NCBI RefSeq assembly: GCF_026212465.1
Contig: NC_080057.1
Span: forward strand, 17,060,124-17,124,123
DNA length: 64,000 nt
Direction of reading: 5' to 3'
From: Amaranthus tricolor
Lineage: Eukaryota > Streptophyta > Magnoliopsida > Caryophyllales > Amaranthaceae
The translations under genes and the position numbers were made by a program. Shown here in pieces: positions 24,509 through 38,200 of the stretch. Under the pieces are notes generated by a model. That model made no database searches and had not been told where the DNA came from. It saw only the letters and a program-made list of their open reading frames with translations. Numbering within the stretch: the stretch's first letter is position 1; every line of letters begins with the position of its first letter.

Positions 24509-25819
24509 GGAAAAATTATTTCTAAAAAGCCAATTTTTTTGCCATCCACAATTAAGTGGTCAACGTTTTAATTATTCAATAAAAATACAATTTATTGTTC
24601 ATTTTTGCAAAAAAAAAAAGAGATATTTTACTGGTAACTGGTACCGCCATTTATTTTTTATACCAACCAAGACATAACTGTCATCAATTTATTTTAAAAA
24701 GTTAATGTTACCTTCTTCTTCTTCAACTTCCACATTCTTTCAAAAATGCACATTGAATTACCTTCTGTAACCCAAAATTTTCTGACCTTCCTCATTCTTT
24801 AATGGTAATTCAAGAAGAATTTTAAGGCAAATTTTATTTCCAAAAAACATCACAACACAAGTAAGTTTTAACTCTAAATTTTCGCAATTGATATCTCATT
24901 ATTGATAATTGTTTGAATTATGCTTAGAAATTAGTTTTCACTCTTTATGGTGGAATTTGGTTAAACACATTAGAAATTAAGATTTAATTGTAATTATGAA
25001 CACAATGAATGGAAATGTGTCTATTAGAATTTGATATAGGGGTAAATTCAAGGAATTCAAAGGTTGTATATAATTAGTTATGTTGGAGGTTTTGGTATGA
25101 TAATGAAAGTAGATCCAGATGATTTGTCCAACTCAAGCATCAACTCAAACAACTCAAGCATAACCTCAACCAACTCAAGCATCAGTTAGCTAATGTACTA
25201 GCTATATTAAGACAACTTACTTGTATTACAGTGTACTGCCTGTACTGGTTTTGCTTTAATGTATTGACTATTTTGAATTGTTTTGTTTTGAAACAATGTC
25301 TTGGCAGATTGTTTATGTTTTGAAGTGTTGTCAATGATTTTGTATATATTTCATGTTCATTATAGTGGAATGGTACTTTGAAACTATATAGTAGCAGAAT
25401 AGTTTGATGAGTTTTCAGCTGTTATTTTGAATTTATGGAGTTACATATTCATTCAAGTGGAATTGCTGTCAATAAATATGTGGAGTTACATGTTCAGCTG
25501 ATGTACAATATTCACGAGAAGAACCACACTCACTCATTTGAGCCTTCAACGAATAAGGAGATTGAAGAGATAGAGAGAGAAAAGTAAAAAAAGAGATTGA
25601 ATGAAGATTTGTAGGAAAGGTGAAGAGTTAATTAGGTTAAGAAATTAATTTCTTGTTTTTTTAAATTACTAGGGTTAACCGGCTACTATAGCTTGGCATT
25701 ACCTGAAAGCTCTTTTTTTGCAAAAATGAAACAAATGTTGTATTTCTATTGAATAATTAAAACGTTGACCCTTTATTTGCAGATAGCCAAAAAGTTAACT
25801 TTTTAGAAATAATTTTTCC
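24509..25819. mobile_element. Element with ~150 bp imperfect terminal inverted repeats
   Basis: The left end GGAAAAATTATTTCTAAAAAG and right end (inward) GGAAAAATTATTTCTAAAAAG are identical for about 20 bp. They continue as matching arms (GGTCAACGTTTTAATTATTC, CATTTTTGCAAAAAAA) to about 24640 and 25690. The 1.3 kb total has no ORF. No convincing TSD was found, so the superfamily is open; long TIRs suggest Mutator-like. Confidence 0.65.
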
Positions 25820-25834
25820 TTAATTTAATCATCA

Positions 25835-26370
25835 CCTTGTTCAAAGTTTTCTTGATCAACATGCTATAATGTTAGCATGTAATTAATTCTTGTAGGAATA
25901 ATGAGAGAGTCTCCAACAAATATTCACATATTTATTTATGATATAAAAAAAATTGTTAAATGAATTCCCAAAGTTAAGAACTTTTACAAATAACACATCT
26001 TTAAAAAGATTATAGTTGTCATTTTCCTTTAAAATTAGTGATATGTAAGACTATAATACCAACATTTTGATCTAACATAGTAATTTGATGATCGCTAAAT
26101 TCAGAAGTAGAGATATGAAAAATACTTTTGTCCATATCGACTTCTCATCCAATTAAATAATTGCAAATGGTAAAATTCAACTCAAAAAATTTTTACCATA
26201 TGTCATTTTCCTAGAAAATTAGCTTGTATTATGTATGATAATCAAAACTCAAAAGTACTACTACAATAATCAAAAATGAATCTTCTAAAACTTCCTTCTA
26301 CAACAATTTTGATTACAAAAAAGGGATTAGCAATATAATGAGATTAGAAGATATCGGTAGACACTTAAGT
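25835..26370. repeat. Dispersed repeat, copy B (uninterrupted)
   Basis: The continuous counterpart of the repeat at 19770-22615. It shows what that locus looked like before the LTR insertion. Non-coding. Confidence 0.8.
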
Positions 26371-27030
26371 CTAAAAATATATAATACCTCTTATTAGGTG
26401 ATTTAGGGTTTTTCTTTAATGTTATTTCTTTCATAATAATAATAATAATTGGGTAAATAGAAAAACACACTGAGATACAAAGTATAGCACAACAATCTTA
26501 CTAAATAAATAGCTGTAAAAGAGAATTAGATCTTATCTCAGTTGGAGTAAGTATCATTCTTTTTAGACAAGGTCCTGAAATCTAATCTCATATAGCCTTT
26601 TATTTTTCTCAATTTGCCATATAATGGAAAAAAATAAATGGTTATACATTAATTGTTTTTTTTAAAAAAAATATCTAAACAACGTAACTAATTATAAAAG
26701 TTCGCAATTACAAACTTATAGAAAGTTACAAAAGACAAAGCTAAATCAAAAGCTTAACAAAAATCAAGCTATATGTCTACGATGAGCTCTACTAACAATA
26801 TCATCGATCAGATCGAGACATTAACTCTACTTTTAATCTTAAGTTTGAGGTTACCAATTGATCAAGAGCAAAGACTACATGATTCCAAACTATATTTTTA
26901 GCTAGCACTCCAAACCTAGTAAGAAAGAGCATCATCTTATGAAAAAAAATTGTTTTTCTTGAACTAACAAGGCTTAATATATTTTGAAATTTCTACTATA
27001 GATGTTGAAAATTTTCAACTCATCTTATCG
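26371..27030. other. Intergenic, nothing recognised
   Basis: AT-rich sequence with a short (AAT)n run near 26435. No gene or structured element recognised. Confidence 0.4.
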
Positions 27031-28075
27031 TCAGTTTGCTAGTCGGTATTTAATGGTGGAAATGGTAATGAAAAGTGAAATGAGGGACACTCACATACAC
27101 CAAAGATCATGACTTGAGGATAAAATGGGTGTCTATAGTGTGTATATAAGAACCAAAATATGCAAGTATGTGATCAATGGAAAAATGAACAAACTAATCA
27201 AGAACACAATATTTAAGGTGGTTCACCAAGTAAACGTAACATCCGTAATATCCAGCTAGGATAGTATTAATATTGTGTTTAAAGCGCAAACTACAAACTT
27301 AAAGGTATAATGGAGATTTATTGAGGAAGAGTCGAGCTAATGAAGGGAATAATCTAAGCAACAAGGAGAGCTTTAGAATGAGACTTTTGGCTTGCTAATA
27401 AATGACCTAGGAACATAGTGTTTATAGAGTAATAGAGCTTGATACAAAACAAAGTAGGGAAGCAACACAAGTAGACAACAATGGACGAAAACATCCACTG
27501 CAAGCCTGCTCGTTTGGTTATGCAAGCTGCTCGTTCGAGTAGGTACGAGCAGCAGACTTCGTGATTTTTTTGGCTTCTTCCACGCGTCGTATAGTTTCCA
27601 TTTGCATCTCCACCATTCTCACACTTATACTGTGTCTGATGCATGCTTTGCTCTCCAAGGCTCAAACCAACCGATGATTGAACAATCATTTGGTACTAAG
27701 ATTCCATACAATTTCAAGTGAACACCTTGTCCTTCTCTTACTACACTTACCTTAATTAAGTCCTGATTACATGGTGAACCAAGTTATCTATAATCCTACA
27801 AAAATTTAGTATAATTTTGGTAGGAAAATATATCTCTTGAAAATTTTAATGGCCATGTTTGTTCTATATTAACAATTTCATTTTGTTCACAAAATTTATT
27901 TCAATGCATTATCATCTGAAACTGTAGTATAAGGTGGTAATTGAAAATTGTGAATAACTTTTTCTTATGATCAAAGTTATTTCTTTACCATAGAAATGAT
28001 ATAACACATACCACGAAAATTTATACTACAATCATTCATTTACCACACATTAATATCAATAACCAAACGGATAGT
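27031..28075. mobile_element. MITE copy 1 of a three-member family, split by a solo LTR
   Basis: The left end GTCAGTTTGCTAGTCGGTAT and right end (inward) TATCCGTTTGGTTATTGATA are imperfect inverted repeats. Internal words (GATCAAAG, ATTACCATAGAA, TAATGGTAAT) recur in copies at 28483-28795 and 47169-47622. Without the LTR it would be about 320 bp. TIR style (GTTTGGTNNT) is common among plant MITEs; the superfamily was not determined. Confidence 0.6.
27076..27800 (-). mobile_element. Solo LTR (725 bp), copia-like
   Basis: In minus orientation it begins TGTAGGATTATAG and ends CCCTCATTTCA. TSDs are AAAAG (27071-27075) and AAAAT (27801-27805), 4 of 5 matching. Excision rejoins the MITE into a sequence matching its sister at 28530. 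The R/U5-like text TTGGTGAACCACCTTAAATA is typical of copia LTRs. TGCTCGTTCGAG words link it in style to the LTRs near 20500 and 50450. Confidence 0.8.
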
Positions 28076-29683
28076 TAATACCTAACCAAACTCAAAATTT
28101 TCAAGCCACTAACTACTAAATTGACACTAGAAGAACAAAGTAATCTATGTTGTAATTACAAAGTGTGACAAATTATGATTTTTTTTCAGCCTGAACCTAT
28201 TCAGAAAATTATGAGAAAGTAAGAATATACAATTTTAAAATATTTATATATTTCATGCCTTGTAATTGTGCCCATCATGCTCTATTTATAGAGTATGAAA
28301 CTTCTTGAAATGTCCCAACACGTTTCTTGTCTAAAGAAATACTCGTGTCCATAAGCCTACTCAATTTGGTCGAGTGAAACTGTTCCATCGAGACTAAATC
28401 AAAGTATATTTGCAAGATCACAAAATAATAAACTTGTTTAATTGTCCATAAGCCTACTTAACAGCATAATTATGATATTTATTGCCGTTTTGATAGTAGG
28501 TATTAAATAGTGGGAATGACAATGAAAAGTTAATATAATTTAATTTAGTAGGAAAATGTTTTTAATATGTTTAATTGTCATGTATGTTCTCTTTCACTTA
28601 TATCATTTTCTTTACAAAATTCATTCCAATGCGTTACTATTTTAAAAATGTGGTATTAAGGGTAATGGAGAATTATGAATTTCTTTAATGATCAAAGATT
28701 CATTACCATAGAATTGACATAGTATATTTCGTATAATTTACATCACAAATCAGTTCTATTACCACTATTTAATACAAACAATTAAACAGGTCGTTAGTAC
28801 TTTAGGATCATATCCTACGTACTATAGTACAACTCTTAAGTATTCAACAATCTTGATGATTGCTTATTTATTTTTAAATAGCCCCAAAAAGTAGAATTAT
28901 GAGATTAAGAGGGAGTTAAGGGCATTAATAATTTTAAAATAAAATATAAATTAATGTATCAAATTAATTAAGAAAGATTAATAAAATGGGAAAAATAATC
29001 TAAAGAAAACTCATAAGTAGTTTTAAAATTTTGTATTTGCAAATCTGCAAATACAATATTATGAAATCAGTGCCAATTGGTTAAAGCGAAAAAATGCTTT
29101 AACAAAAATCAAATAGCTTGTATACAAACACTTCTATTTCGGATGAATAAGTGAAGAAAGAAAGAGTATGTGTAATCCATATGTTGGATTCTTACTGTTC
29201 AAATGGAGTATATTCGTCTACCGGAATGGTATGTATTTGATTGATACAGTGTTTAGATTAGGCTTATTGTTAAATGTATGTATACATACAACTTGAAGAG
29301 ATAAAAAAATCACGAAATTATGAACATTACAAGTCAAAGAACAACCTAAAGAAATAAACTTACATAGTAAGAAAACAAAACTTGCACTTGAAGGAAACAC
29401 AATATCAAATATCTGTTAGACTAAAAAGTTTTTGAATAATTTATACCAAATCGAGGCACTTTTAAAAGTTTTCATAAAATCATTATTCCGCGCACGTACT
29501 TGATTTTTAGGCATGAAACTTGAAATACACCTTTAAGATACACAGTTTGCACCTTAACATAAGAACTCTGTATATGCAAGACAATGTGAAGAACAAGAGA
29601 TTATGTAAGAGTAAACTTAGAAATAAAGTGATTGAGGTTGCAAGATTCTTTCACTTTGAACACATGTTGATAGAAAAGTGGGA
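28076..29683. other. Intergenic DNA with MITE copy 2 (28483-28795)
   Basis: MITE copy 2 runs from TTGCCGTTTTGATAGTAGGT to AATTAAACAGGTCGTTAGT. A 15-base word GTCCATAAGCCTACT occurs twice (28348 and 28444). Short frames at 29520-29711 and 30232-30417 flank the TRIM but show no domain. No gene called. Confidence 0.5.
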
Positions 29684-29688
29684 AGAAG

Positions 29689-30255
29689 TATTGGAAATAC
29701 TTCACGTGTAAGGAAGATCCTATATCGTTAAAAAAGTGGGTTATAGACTTGTATATAATACTTGATGGGTAATCCTTCTAATACCATATGGTATTGGGAA
29801 AGAGTGAAACTCATCATGTTTTGTATGCAAGTTAATGCTCATGAACTGTAGGGTTTGTGGGTCCGAGCCCATGATATCCCTTAGGTGTATCCACACGAGT
29901 GGGCGCAAGGGCTGAACATGTGACGAATTGCCACGACCTAACATGGTATCTGAGCCAATAGTGGTTCTTTGATATGATGTGGCTCACATGTGAAGGGGGG
30001 TGTTGGAAATACTTCACATGTAAGGAAGATTCCATATCGCTAAAAAAGTGGGTTGTAGACTTGTATATAATACTTGATGGGTAATCCTCCTAATACCTTA
30101 TGATTTTGAAAAAGAGTGAAACTCATGATGTGTTGTATGCAAGTCAACGCTCATGACTAGTGGGTTTACAGGTTCGAGCCCACAGGTGCTCCCTAGGTGT
30201 GTCCACACGAGTGGGCCCATAGGGTGATCATGTGACAAATTGTCACGGCCTAACA
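29689..30255 (+). mobile_element. Complete TRIM retrotransposon (567 bp)
   Basis: Two 255 bp direct LTRs (29689-29943 and 30001-30255) enclose 57 bp. LTR2 starts TGTTGGAAATACTTC and both LTRs end CCTAACA; LTR1 starts with a mutated TATTGG. The perfect TSD AGAAG lies at 29684-29688 and 30256-30260. Directly after LTR1 is TGGTATCTGAGCC, a one-mismatch complement of the initiator-tRNA primer site. Directly before LTR2 is the polypurine tract GTGAAGGGGGG. No coding capacity: it needs reverse transcriptase from elsewhere. The LTRs are equal in length but differ at many bases, so the insertion is old. Confidence 0.95.
29944..29956 (+). other. Primer-binding site of the TRIM
   Basis: TGGTATCTGAGCC abuts the 5' LTR. 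It matches the canonical plant initiator-Met tRNA site TGGTATCAGAGC except for one base. Confidence 0.9.
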
Positions 30256-31841
30256 AGAAGGAAGCTAGATGCACACCATCAAAAAATGATTGAAGTGTTA
30301 CGTATGCTATCCTTAATGCAACAACCTTATTTATTTCTAAGGATGTTTAGAATGTCTTATTACCTTAGACTTATCATAATTAGACATAAAACTGATTTAT
30401 TTGCCCTAAAATGTTGAAAATAACACTTATCATAATTAGACAAAAAACTAATTTATTTGCCCTAAAATGTCAAAAATAACAGATAAAATGAAAAATGAAA
30501 AATTATACCTTTATCCAAATTTGTCCCAAATAAATTTACAAGTGTCAAATTGAGAAAGAGATCTTTGAGAGCTATATAAGGTTCTTAAATGGAGAAAATG
30601 GAGATTTTAATTAATTTAGGAGGAAAATGGGGAAACTAAATTGGAGAAGCAACAATATATTTTGTTCACATATGGCCTATTGTTACTAACAACGGACAAT
30701 TACGTTCGTAAGTTGAGACAAAGAAAGTCAGTCCAACAATTGTTCGCTGTTAATCACAGCGTGCAATTACTGGGCTGACTTTCTCTGACTCAGCTAAAGT
30801 AATTGCTTGTGTTAGTAACAAGGAACACAACCAAACTTTATGCTTGGATTGAGAAGCACTTATTTTGGAAATTAAATTTTTTCCAACTTTATTTTGAAAA
30901 TTTTTATTCCAATTGAGCTTTGTTTTTGTTTGATTTTTCATGCTTGGTATATGTTTATTGGGACCAACAACTGTGCGTTCGCTTAGTTTTGATGTTTCAC
31001 CAAGTTTTTGTCAAATAACTTCATACTTGAATGTTACACAAAGATAATAAATGATCCCGTCTTGGATAGAATACAATTAACTAAGTTCGAGTTAACAGAC
31101 TGATTTGTCTTAAGAGAGGTTGTACTAGTTTGAGGTTTGTTCTTGCTATTCCGCCTTTCTTGTAATAAAACCTCCTCGATGACTTTTCCTACACAAGCAA
31201 CAAGGGTTAAGAGGATCTAGAGAGATTCTCTGGGGACCTTCTCTGACAACCAAATTAGTAAGAATCCCCAATGAGTGCCTAGCAAACTCCTATTCAAGTG
31301 CACAATGGCTCTTAATTTGAAAAGTTAAGATTAGGGCTAGTTTAGTGGCATGAGGCCCAAATACTTTTTTTCAGTAGAAATAAATAAATCCTCAGTCCTA
31401 AAGATGATTGGCCTTAGTGAATTTATTTCGTTCTTAATAAATATTGTGGGTTTAATAAATATTCGAGAGTAAATGCTTCCTTAAACTAAATATCAGAATC
31501 CTGAAAATGGTGTATTGATGTGGCATTTATTTCTCATTATTTGACATTCTTAAGAATGTCTGAAATGTCCTTCAAAGTATGTCGTTACCTCACTAGTCGT
31601 GCAATAGTGCATTTTCTCACTAGTCGTAGGTGATGTAGAGTTAGGTACAACCTATAAGCCTTGACGTGGCATTTTCTCACTAGTCGTGCAATAGTGCATT
31701 AAGAACAAATTGCTCTTTTTTTAGGGGTTGCCCCTTGTTATTATCAGAGAAAGGTGTCTTTTTTTTTTATAATCATTTGAGTGACTAGGGTTTTGTAGTT
31801 GTACTATCTTCTATCAACCCGCAATTAATGCATTGTTTTTT
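30256..31841. other. Intergenic DNA with a hairpin and a local duplication
   Basis: Contains the 142 bp hairpin at 30680-30821 and a repeated word CACTAGTCGTGCAATAGTGC (about 31589 and 31678). No gene or other element was recognised. Confidence 0.5.
30680..30821. repeat. Long near-perfect inverted repeat (foldback)
   Basis: The left arm TTGTTACTAACAACGGACAA... and right arm (inward) TTGTTACTAACACAAGCAAT... pair for about 60 bp, including AGAAAGTCAGYCCA. A loop of about 15 bp surrounds CTGTTAATCACA. It is probably a small foldback MITE. As RNA it would form a long hairpin. No TSD was recognised. Confidence 0.75.
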
Positions 31842-32664
31842 CTGATATTTCATGATATACCACTGAGTTTCTCCGAAATTCACCATATACCACACAAAAT
31901 TTTTTAATTCACCATATACCATTGAGTTTTCGTACGTTAGCACAGAATACCATTAATGACAACTATCGTCAGTGTGCCGTTTGTGGTAAATTACCAATAT
32001 GCCCTTACGCATTCAACTGGCGCCATTGCTAGGGTTGAATCCCCAAACATAACGTATGTCTTCAAAAAATTGACGCCCCATCTTTCTTCTTTTCCATTCA
32101 AGAAACTCTCTATTCGTGTTCAATGATCTGGAACCCTTAAAATCCATCAAAAATTTGCAAAGTGTCGATTTGTGTGAAGTGAATTGCAGGTTTGTGAGGC
32201 AGCGTGGTGGTCGTGACTGAATTTCGCACAAAGTTCGCTAATTCGGTGGATTAAGCATACACAAGGTATTACTATCCTTATCCATTTGCATTTCGAGTTC
32301 TGATTTTGTTTTTTTTTTTTTTGCAAAATTGAGTTAGGGTTAAGGTTTGGTGGAAAATGATGATTTGTGTCAGTTTGTTAGGATGAGTACAATGTGGTTG
32401 TTAGTTCGCTCTCCAGGGGGTACTTTTGATGTGAGGGTGGATGACACATAGGACCAATTTGATGGAGTTAATTGAGTATATGTTTGAGGATTCAGTGAAA
32501 CAGAACGTATATCTCCCTAAATACTTCACCCTGTTTGTGAGTAAACCTAGAACAAATCGTAAGTTAGAGTTAGTTGATGATGGGACAATGTTAAAAATGT
32601 GGGAGTGGAGTGAAGGGAAAAGTGAAATTGAAGTGTTTATAGAACACTAGTGGAAACATCCTCA

Positions 32665-33028
<364 letters not shown>

Positions 33029-33839
33029 GTTTTATAAGTAATCCAATAATTAATGTAAAATGTAATAATCCAATGATAATCACCAATTATCAACAATAAT
33101 CACCAACTAATATATATATACACTCTCAATCGTATATACAATAATATATATACATATACAAAAGTCCTAAATCTAAACTAATTACATTATTTACCAAGAA
33201 CAAAAATTAGCAAGATACGTGGCAATCTTCTCTTTCAATTCGCGTATTTCCCCATCTCTCAAAGGGCATGTTTCCCTTGGAGTGTCGTATAAAACCTATA
33301 ATATAATATTAAATTAAATGATACATAAACATTAGATTTTAACAATAGTAATAAATATATAATATTATAATTTAAGAACGTAACAAATACTTACGACATC
33401 AATGTTTTCGACTCCAACCTCCTTTACGAATTGTAAGATATCGTCCATGTAATTGAGAATCTAGTAGCTGCAATAAACGGTATTATAATCTTGTCGAAAG
33501 CACTTAGAGAAAACATATGTTAGTGCCAAAAAAGCTTAAAAAACCTTAAAATCGCAACTTAGCACGTAATTTCAAGCATATGAATATGATTTTCAATTCT
33601 AACCACTTCAACACAATAATATATACCAAATAGGGTTGTGTGCAAAGTTTCATGCAAAACAAACCAAGTTTGAGCTACTTTACGCTCGAAAGTGTTTACG
33701 CTCGAAAGTGCCAAAAAAGCTTTAAAAACCTTAAAAATTCATACCTTGTGAATCACTTAATTCAAATGTATTCCCTCCATGTGATCTACACGCATATAAC
33801 CAACATCTACATCATCTTGATCCATTGATTTTGGATTGA

Positions 33840-36800
33840 TAAAGGGCGGGGAGTCTTCAAAAGCATCATATTATTCCTAATCCTCAACATCACCTATACC
33901 AAGGATACTTCTTTTTCTCGGTACAACAATAGACCATTTTTTATCAGACGAGTCTACAATGTAGAATACTTACTTGGCTTGTGTGGCTAGTATGAATGGC
34001 TCCTCACTATCACACAAATGAGCTAAGTCTACAAGAGTGAATCCACAAGGGTCGTCATTTTTTATGCATCGTCAACTATTATCTACCCACTTACATTTGA
34101 CAAGACTAATAGTGAAAGTAGAGTAGTAAAGCTTCCATATTTCAAGTACCCGCCCGTAGTATACCAATTTAGCATCAACCGGCGATTGATCCTAGGCACT
34201 CGCGTAAAATGTAGATGACTCCAAAATAGAAACCCAACTATTCTGTAGATAAGATGACTTCTTATCTTGACCCTCAGTCCAAAATGTGAAGCCATTGACA
34301 TCGTAACCCTCATATTTGTTGACATCATCATGAGGACCAAAAACTAACCACTTAACAATTTCAGATACACCCCTGAGTTCTTTACTTATTACTCGATTAT
34401 GAAACCAATCAATAAACGTCTTGTTATGCAACTGCATCAATCCCCTATCCCCTTTACAAGGATATTTTGTGCGCAATATATCTAAATGCTCATTCAAAAA
34501 AGGATGGACTTCAGGAATATGATGCAACACATACAAGTGTGGTTGTAGAAGACTGTCTCGAGGAGGTGTGATCGATTTGGAGCCAATTGTTCCTTTTCCC
34601 TTAAGCATTCCTTCATGTTGAGAGGTGGGAAGTCCAATAGGCTTTGCCGTGACCAAATACTCGGCTATAAAGTTACTAATCTCATCGCTCACAGTGCCTC
34701 TAATCATACTCCCCTCGAGTTGTGCTGGATTCCTCACCTTGTTTTGTAAAACACCCATGTGTCTTTCAAAAGGATAATACCGCCTTAAAAAAACTAGACC
34801 CAAAAGCTTGATCTCACGAACGAGGTGGACAATAAGATGAACCATTATGTCAAAGAAAGAAGGTGGAAAATACATCTCAAACTTGCATAAAGTTACAATC
34901 ACGTCGACTTGAAGAGCATCAAGTTTAAAGGGATCAAGAACTTTACTACACATTGTGTTGAAGAACGAACATAGCTCGGTAATAGCATATCTCACATGTT
35001 TTGGCAGTATTCCACGGATTGCAATTGGTAAGAACACTTGCATCATTACATGGCAATTGTGAGATTTCATGCTTCCTAACTTCAACTCACCATTTATGGT
35101 CACAAATCTCTTCATGTTGGATGAGTACCCAGACGGAACCTTAATGCCATACAAAGACTCACAAAATTCCCGCTTCTCTGCTTTGGACAATGTGTAGCAA
35201 GCTGGAGGCAAATAAACTTTGTTATTACTCATCTTCTTCTTACCGCCCTTTCCCTTGTTACTACCACCAACTTCATAAGCTCTATTTCTTTTCTTACTCA
35301 TCTTAACATGTGCCCCCAACTCCAGACGAATACCCTTACATTCAAACCAATCTCGCACGACCTTAACATCCTTTGTCTTACCCGGAATGTTCATGAGAGT
35401 CCCGAGTATGGCATCGCATACATTTTTCTCTATATGCATAACGTCAAGACAATGCCTAACCTGTAGATCTCTCCAATATGGAAGCTTCCAAAAGATTGAT
35501 TCTTTTTTCCATAATCGGTCTTCACCCCCTTGCACTTGCCCTGTTTTACCAAATACAGTCTCAACTCCTTTAACCTGTTTATAAACCTCATAACCGGTCA
35601 ACGGTCGACGAGCTACACGGTCCTCAACCTCCCCGTTGAACATCTTCTTCATCTTAAGATATTGGTGATCTTGTGGGAGGAACTTTCGATGGTGCATGAA
35701 TACGTGTTTGCACTTAGGAATCCACGTGGATTCCATGTCATCGATACATATTGGGCAGGCTTTCTTCCCTTTGTTCTTATACCCCGATAAGTTGCCATAT
35801 GCCGAAAAATCATTAACGGTGCATAAAAGCATTGCACGCAAGGTGAACTCCTCATTAGCATATGCATCAAACACGGAAACGCCTTCATCCCACATCTTTC
35901 TTAAATCCTCAACGAGAGGTGCAAAATATACATCTATGTCATTGCCAGGTTGTTTAGGACCTGAGATAAGAAACGAAAGCATAATGTACTTACATTTCAT
36001 ACACAACTAAGGTGGCAAATTATAGATCACTAACTGTACCGGCCAAATACTATGTTGAGAACTAAGATTGCCAAATGGGTTCATTCCATCCGTACAAAGT
36101 CCGAGCCTTAAATTACGAACTTCATCCCCAAAAGTCTTGTGCAACCTATCAATACTCTTCCACTCCGGAGAATCAGATGGATGTGTGAGCAAATGACCTT
36201 TCTTCACCCTATCTACATGCCACCTCAAATTTAACGCATCTTTCTTTATAGAAAACAAGCACTTGAATCTAGGTATTATTGGAAGTACCACAATACCTTA
36301 GTTGGGGGCCCTTTAACATCTCGAGCCCCTTTACGCTTGTAGCGCGATAACCCACACCTAGGACACTCTTCTAAATTCTCGTTTTCATTCCGATACAATA
36401 CACAATCATTCGGACACGCATGAATCTTCTGGTACTCTAAGCCGAAAAGACACATGAGCTTTTTGGCATAATATGTTGACTTTGGAAGTTCATTTCCCTC
36501 AGGAAGCATCTCACCTAACGCTTCTAATAACATTGTGAAACTACGTCACTCTAATTGAACTTTGACTTAATGTTGAAAATTGTCAACACTGCTGTTAATT
36601 TGGTGAACTTTGTACATCCAGGGTACAAAGGCTTTTAAGAAGCCTCTGTCAACAAGTCAAAAACTTGAGGACGTTTTCCTAACTCATCCTCGACTCCCTC
36701 CATCATCTCATCAACATGATCCACATCCTCATCGAAATTCTCTTCATATGTCTCATAACCATCAACACGATCTACTACATTCTTATTGACATCCTTAACA

Positions 36801-37072
36801 ACACTTTTCTTTTTTTCTTTGTAAACTCCTTCCTCACCATGCAAAACCCAAATATGATATTGAGGCCTAAACCCACGTCGAAGTATGTGCTCCCTAAGGA
36901 TATGAACACTATCTACCTTTGATACATTGCCACAATTGACACATGGGCAATAAAAACCAACTCCCCCGGCCCTAACTTGATGTCCAACTGCAATACTACA
37001 AAATTCTAATACATCATCAATAAATTTTGACGATTTAATGCTTCCATACATCCAAGAACGATCTTTTGTCAT
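33840..37072 (-). pseudogene. TNP2-like CACTA transposase, broken
   Basis: It starts MTKDRSWMYG (37072) with the transposase-associated zinc domain (FYCPCVNCGN). It continues through KPLYPGCTKFTKLTA, MLPEGNELPKSTYYAKKLMC, HACPNDCVLYRNE, LRLGLCTDGMNPFGNLSS, ISGPKQPGNDIDVYFAPLVE, NDFSAYGNLSGYKNKGKKAC and LDVMHIEKNVCDAILGTLMN. DUF4218-like (RRYYPFERHMGVLQNKVRN) and DUF4216-like C-terminal parts (VYYGRVLEIWKLYYS, KCKWVDN, QVFYIVDSSDKKWSIV) follow. Lesions: stops near 36634 and 36560, a frameshift near 36540, a one-base deletion near 36285, an amber codon at 36007-36009 replacing Trp, and stops at 34190 and beyond. The longest intact stretch is 604 codons (36006-34192). No intron is needed to explain the order. 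Confidence 0.93.
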
Positions 37073-38029
37073 CCTAAGTGTGATTAATTAATTCAAACTA
37101 AAATTAATAACAACTTTTAACATATATACTTATCCCATGAAACAAAATTAATGAAACTTGGCATGAAACAAAATTAATTAACCCAAATTAACCTTATTTA
37201 ACCCTATATAACCTATATATTATTTAAAGTATTCAAATTATGCATATTTTAATTACAAAACATATATAACCAAAAAAAAACCATTTTTCTTTAACCAAAT
37301 ACACATAAATCAAAATACTTAAGAAACTAATAATATACAACTACATACATAAGTAAATTATTCACATTCAAATATACAACTACATACATTAGTAAATTAT
37401 TCACATTCAATCTACCCTAAAAATCCTAATTAATCAAAATTATTCACATTCAAATGTACAAGTACATACACAAGTAAATTATTCACATTCAAATATACAA
37501 TATAGACCTTAGTAAATAGATATGATAATATGGTTTTTAAATTTGATTTTGCAACCTACAATGAAAAACAAAATGAAAATTAGTATAAAATAAACTAATT
37601 CCCCAAAATATAATGAAATTTGAAGAACTTAAATTTAAGCTTGAAAAAATAAGACCTTGACAAAGAACAAGAATAAGCCCTTATTTCGTGGGTTTTTGAA
37701 GGAAGCAACAATGGTGGATTTAAAATGTAAAGAAGAAGAAAAGGAACGAAAATGGTGGGTTTATTTTGAAATGTTTGTGGGTTTTTCGTGTGGGTTTAAG
37801 GAACTTGAACAAGAAGAATGAACTTGAAGAATAAGACAGTAGCAGTCTGTGCGTGGATTGAACAAGAAGACAGTATGCGAAATTGAAGAAGAGAATGGAA
37901 CTTGAAGAAGACAATGGAACTTGACGAAGAACACAGTAACAGTCGTGGGGTTTTAGGAGAATACAACAGTAGGTTTTTGTGAAATGGAACGATGAAACGC
38001 GGGTTTTAAATTTTGTAGAGAAGGGTATT

Positions 38030-38200
38030 TGCTGCGGGCAACCTTAAAACCGCAACATTTGATGTGTCCAAAAGCTTATATGCTGCGGGCACCATTAAAA
38101 CCGCAGCATTTGTTGTCTTTTTTTTTATGACTAATTCTTTTTCCTATTTATTGCTGCGTATATAAAAAACCGCAGCAAATGATTAGCAGCAGATACGTTT
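38030..38200. repeat. CACTA subterminal repeat array, right
   Basis: Copies of GCTGCGGGCAACCTTAAAAC, AAACCGCAGCATTTG and AAACCGCAGCAAATG mirror the left array. Confidence 0.9.

Noticed and set aside
35387..36010. Plus-strand open frames of 65-104 codons
   Set aside because: They are antisense to the CACTA transposase relic and have no recognisable domains.
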